Translations under genes and position numbers: made by a program
Virus record (IMG/VR): IMGVR_UViG_3300038324_000021
Span: 1-40,991 of that record
Reading direction: 5' to 3' (one strand)
Length of the DNA: 40,991 bases
From: a virus
Shown: positions 39,317 to 40,991 of the stretch, piece by piece
Layout of the letters: every line of letters starts with the position of its first letter
Position numbering within the stretch: position 1 is the first letter of the stretch
Notes under the pieces: generated by a model
The model's database searches: none
What the model was told of the DNA's origin: nothing
The model's input: the letters and a program-made list of their open reading frames with translations, nothing else

Positions 39317-39391
39317 GGTTCGTTCCTTTCAAAAGATGCAGGATCGCATCGTGACGCGGCCCCGCAGGGCCGCGCTTCGATACGGTCTTAG
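39312..39391 (-). promoter_or_regulatory. hairpin-plus-RBS spacer, copy B
   Basis: Fills the gap between the stop at 39388-39390 and the start at 39316. GC hairpin arms are CGCGGCCC / GGGCCGCG with a four-base loop. It differs from copy A at six positions, two of which are partners in the stem and keep the pair. Confidence 0.75.
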
Positions 39392-39639
39392 GTTTCGTCG
39401 AGTATGTCGCCTTGTCCGTCCTCAATGGTGACGTCTGAAGGGCGCTTCATGTCTGTTTCGACGCTGCCCAATTCACCTAGTTCGTGTGAAGTTTCGGTGC
39501 CGTCGGTCCACTCAATATAAAGAGTGTGCCACTTGATGCCCCAATCGGCCACGTCCTTCCACGTGCGCCCTTCGGGCAGCTCGAGTTCGCCGCAATGCGC
39601 TGAATTATAGCTGGTCACGATTGTGATTGTGTTGCTCAT
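39388..39639 (-). CDS. hypothetical early protein
   Basis: 83 residues. ITIVTSYNSAHCGELELPEG then RTWKDVADWGIKWHTLYIEW and an acidic C-terminus (TSHELGELGSVETDMKRPSD). The 'ELPEGRTWKDV' pattern is one I recall from small phage proteins without known function. AAAGGAAAC precedes the start. Confidence 0.55.
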   Translation of the reverse strand: MSNTITIVTSYNSAHCGELELPEGRTWKDVADWGIKWHTLYIEWTDGTETSHELGELGSVETDMKRPSDVTIEDGQGDILDET

Positions 39640-39660
39640 GTCTGTTTCCTTTTAGATGGT

Positions 39661-39680
39661 GCCCGCGCCGAAGCGCGGGC
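39661..39680 (-). promoter_or_regulatory. intergenic hairpin C
   Basis: Inverted repeat GCCCGCG / CGCGGGC with a six-base loop lies between the stop at 39690 and the AAAGGAAAC ribosome-binding site of the next gene. Same position in the spacer as hairpins A, B, E, F and G, with different sequence. No U-run follows. Confidence 0.65.
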
Positions 39681-39689
39681 TGTTGAGGC

Positions 39690-39866
39690 TTAGTGTCCTG
39701 CTTCGATTAGCTGGTCGAGCCGGTCAAACGCCTGCTGCATCAGCTGCTGCGCCTCTTCATTCCGGCCCGCTGACAGCATCAGCAGCATCATCTCGAGCTT
39801 GAATTTGGCCGCTGCGGCCGTGGTGGTGGTCGCGGGCTGGTCTGTCTCGATTGCGGTGAATTCCAT
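39690..39866 (-). CDS. small Thr/Ala and Met/Gln-rich protein
   Basis: 58 residues from ATG 39866 with AAAAGGAAC upstream; an upstream frame extension runs through the hairpin and another gene and is rejected. N-terminal MEFTAIETDQPATTTTAAAA then helices KFKLEMMLLMLSAGRNEEAQ and QLMQQAFDRLDQLIEAGH, a helical hairpin. No family recognised. Confidence 0.5.
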   Translation of the reverse strand: MEFTAIETDQPATTTTAAAAKFKLEMMLLMLSAGRNEEAQQLMQQAFDRLDQLIEAGH

Positions 39867-39913
39867 GGTTTGTTCCTTTTGAGATTGTATGTAGGTTGTG
39901 ATGATAGGCGATA

Positions 39914-39954
39914 GCAGGGGCGGCGTAAACCCCAAGTATTGGAGCCGCCCCTGC
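39914..39954 (-). promoter_or_regulatory. intergenic hairpin D
   Basis: Perfect 11-bp arms (GCAGGGGCGGC / GCCGCCCCTGC) with a 19-base loop that itself holds CCAA / TTGG. It lies just after the stop of the 99-residue gene and before an AT-richer stretch with GTAGGTTGTGA at 39891-39901. The longest of the series and the best candidate for a terminator stem, but without a U-run. Confidence 0.65.
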
Positions 39955-39960
39955 GCCGGT

Positions 39961-40260
39961 TCAGCCGATCCAGACGAACGTCTTGACGTCCCCGATCGTC
40001 TTATGCAGCTCGAACGCCTCGCGCCCGTGCAGCTCGATATAGCGGGCCTTGGACGGCGCGCCCTCGCGCTTGCTGATCTTGTACGTGGCAACGCCTTGCT
40101 CGATCGCCTTGGCGCGCAGCTCGCGCTTACGAGCCTCCAGCTCTTTCAGTATGCTGTCGGTATAGGCCAGCGCCGCGCCCAAGTCCTCGATGCTATCCAC
40201 CTTTTCGATGGTGTTGGCGTAGGTAGTCTGAACGCGCTTCAGGTTTGAAATGGTAGTCAT
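39961..40260 (-). CDS. coiled-coil early protein
   Basis: 99 residues. ISNLKRVQTTYANTIEKVDS then ALAYTDSILKELEARKRELR form helices likely to coil. The C-terminal half is basic then aromatic (YKISKREGAPSKARYIELHG, VKTFVWIG). AAAAGGAAC precedes the start. Function unknown. Confidence 0.55.
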   Translation of the reverse strand: MTTISNLKRVQTTYANTIEKVDSIEDLGAALAYTDSILKELEARKRELRAKAIEQGVATYKISKREGAPSKARYIELHGREAFELHKTIGDVKTFVWIG

Positions 40261-40281
40261 GTTGTGTTCCTTTTGAGAGGT

Positions 40282-40304
40282 GGCGCGGGCACCATGCCCG
40301 CGCC
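40282..40304 (-). promoter_or_regulatory. intergenic hairpin E
   Basis: Perfect 10-bp arms (GGCGCGGGCA / TGCCCGCGCC) with a three-base loop, between the stop at 40312 and the AAAAGGAAC site at about 40266-40275. Its flanks match hairpin F almost base for base over about 47 bases. Confidence 0.7.
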
Positions 40305-40311
40305 GTTGGGG

Positions 40312-40506
40312 TTAGTCTTTGCGAAAGGTGGTATGCGTGATGTACTCGCCATCGTCAGCGAATGACGCAACCTCGATCACGTCGTACCCGCCAAAGTCAC
40401 CGCCTCGGATGTATTCAGACACCCACCGCAAAGCTTCGGCCAGCTGGCTGAATTCTTCAAGCAGCTCCTCGGAGAGGTAGCCATAATCACCGTACACGTA
40501 AAACAT
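40312..40506 (-). CDS. small acidic early protein
   Basis: 64 residues from ATG 40506 with AAAAGGAAC directly upstream. FYVYGDYGYLSEELLEEFSQ then LAEALRWVSEYIRGGDFGGY and DVIEVASFADDGEYITHTTF: a helix followed by beta strands, rich in Tyr and acidic residues. No family recognised. Acidic early proteins of this size can mimic DNA, but the fold cannot be judged. Confidence 0.55.
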   Translation of the reverse strand: MFYVYGDYGYLSEELLEEFSQLAEALRWVSEYIRGGDFGGYDVIEVASFADDGEYITHTTFRKD

Positions 40507-40528
40507 TTCATGTTCCTTTTGAGATGGT

Positions 40529-40551
40529 GGCGCGGGCACCATGCCCGCGCC
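40529..40551 (-). promoter_or_regulatory. intergenic hairpin F
   Basis: Identical 23-base hairpin to E, again between a stop (40560) and an AAAAGGAAC site. The two flanking genes are unrelated in sequence, so the spacer has been duplicated or exchanged independently of the coding parts. Confidence 0.7.
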
Positions 40552-40559
40552 GTTGGGGT

Positions 40560-40799
40560 TTAAGCTTCGACCGTGTCGGCGCTCTCGGACACCTTCTGAA
40601 GCTTGTCCTTGAGATACACCGCCTCAAGCTCGAGAGACGTCACCGCGCCCGCCAGAGCCTCGCGCGCCGTACGGTTGAGGCTGGTCTGAATCCAGTTATC
40701 CGACGCTTTGGTCATCTCGATCAGCGCGAACAGCTCGCGGGTGGTGAAGGTCAGGCGAACCTGAAGTTCCGTGGTGTCGGTGTAAGCGTATGTTGCCAT
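40560..40799 (-). CDS. hypothetical early protein, first of operon
   Basis: 79 residues from ATG 40799; the frame continues upstream through the promoter and is not coding there. ATYAYTDTTELQVRLTFTTR then ELFALIEMTKASDNWIQTSL and a helical end (GAVTSLELEAVYLKDKLQKV). The 'LTREEL-LI' type start resembles small alpha-beta phage early proteins, no name assigned. AAAAGGAAC upstream. Confidence 0.55.
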   Translation of the reverse strand: MATYAYTDTTELQVRLTFTTRELFALIEMTKASDNWIQTSLNRTAREALAGAVTSLELEAVYLKDKLQKVSESADTVEA

Positions 40800-40820
40800 T
40801 GTGGCGGTTCCTTTTGAAAC

Positions 40821-40843
40821 AGCGTCGGGACCATCCCGCCGCT
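40821..40843 (-). promoter_or_regulatory. leader hairpin G
   Basis: Imperfect inverted repeat (AGCG-T-CGGGA / TCCCG-C-CGCT) with a three-base loop between the promoter and the first gene. Same position relative to AAAAGGAAC as the intergenic hairpins, so even the first gene has this element in its leader. Confidence 0.6.
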
Positions 40844-40845
40844 TG

Positions 40846-40879
40846 CCCTCTAGAATAGAGGGGCCAGCACCAGTGTCAA
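40846..40879 (-). promoter_or_regulatory. early promoter with palindromic -10 region
   Basis: On the minus strand TTGACA (40874-40879), 16 bases, TATTCT (40852-40857), about 50 bases before the first start. The -10 box lies in a perfect inverted repeat (CCCTCTA / TAGAGGG, three-base centre, 40846-40862), a likely operator. Best promoter seen in the window. Confidence 0.65.
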
Positions 40880-40938
40880 CAACAAAACAACAAGAAACAT
40901 GGTGCAACGTACGATTTTTTCGCGCATTCAAGGCAAGC

Positions 40939-40982
40939 GCCGCTCGATCACCGGCCGCGCGCCGCTCGATCACCGGCCGCGC
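40939..40982. repeat. 22-bp tandem repeat at window end
   Basis: Two exact copies of a 22-bp GC-rich unit (40939-40960 and 40961-40982) starting GCCGCTCGATCACC, followed by a partial similar GC stretch at the window edge. No gene is seen between 40880 and 40991. Confidence 0.85.
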
Positions 40983-40991
40983 CGCCCGCGC

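Noticed and set aside
27481-39901. GTAGGTT(GTGA) motif in gaps at 27481, 29573, 35389 and 39891
   Set aside because: A heptamer is expected a few times in 41 kb and orientation to genes is inconsistent; the identical 11-mer at 27481 and 39891 is noted only.
40939-40982. CRISPR array
   Set aside because: Two adjoining copies without spacers; a simple tandem duplication.

Overview
The window is a GC-rich stretch of a tailed-phage genome with podovirus-like virion genes. It resembles the uncultured marine phages known mainly from metagenomes: small lysine-rich proteins, a P22 gp4/gp10-like neck, and very large internal virion proteins. An alphaproteobacterial (roseobacter-like) host is a guess from base composition and gene style; nothing in the sequence fixes it. 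No rRNA, tRNA, CRISPR array, insertion sequence or integrase was seen. The large terminase, portal and major capsid genes are absent and the first gene is cut by position 1, so the genome is incomplete here and those genes probably lie upstream.

Layout. Positions 2-19534 (+) form one dense late operon: tiny basic proteins, head-tail adaptors, fibre and tail proteins (one with 22-residue repeats, one with a collar domain), a P22 gp10-like protein, and four large internal or ejection proteins. Positions 19535-27432 (-) form the replication operon: coiled-coil protein, SSB-like protein, archaeo-eukaryotic-type primase, HTH protein, UvrD-family helicase, zinc-finger miniprotein, dCMP deaminase, MazG-like nucleotide hydrolase and family A DNA polymerase. 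A short divergent region at 27433-27508 drives an SNF2-like helicase operon (+). A ribbon-helix-helix-like gene (-) separates it from the lysis cassette at 29629-30809 (+), which holds an M15-type endolysin with a C-terminal membrane anchor and an embedded Rz/Rz1-type spanin pair.

Positions 30945-35360 carry two leftward operons of small proteins (zinc fingers, winged helices, two-TM miniproteins). They are split by a rightward HTH regulator gene whose promoter faces a leftward promoter, with overlapping -10 boxes under a palindrome, so this looks like a genetic switch. Positions 35361-35904 are non-coding and hold about eight copies of a GTAGTAC-type element just upstream of the small terminase gene (+). 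After a nuclease gene overlapping terS, positions 37014-40799 (-) hold another leftward set of mostly unknown small genes. In the distal part of that set (38721-40799) each gene is separated from the next by a GC hairpin, usually followed by an AAAGGAAC-type ribosome-binding site. A good sigma70-type promoter at 40852-40879 starts it.

The most unusual feature is the hairpin-plus-RBS spacer repeated before successive small early genes. Two 80-bp copies differ at only six positions, and two of those changes compensate each other within the hairpin stem. The next most notable are the GTAGTAC array, the divergent switch, the miniproteins with a shared C-terminal tail, and the primase with a four-cysteine cluster.
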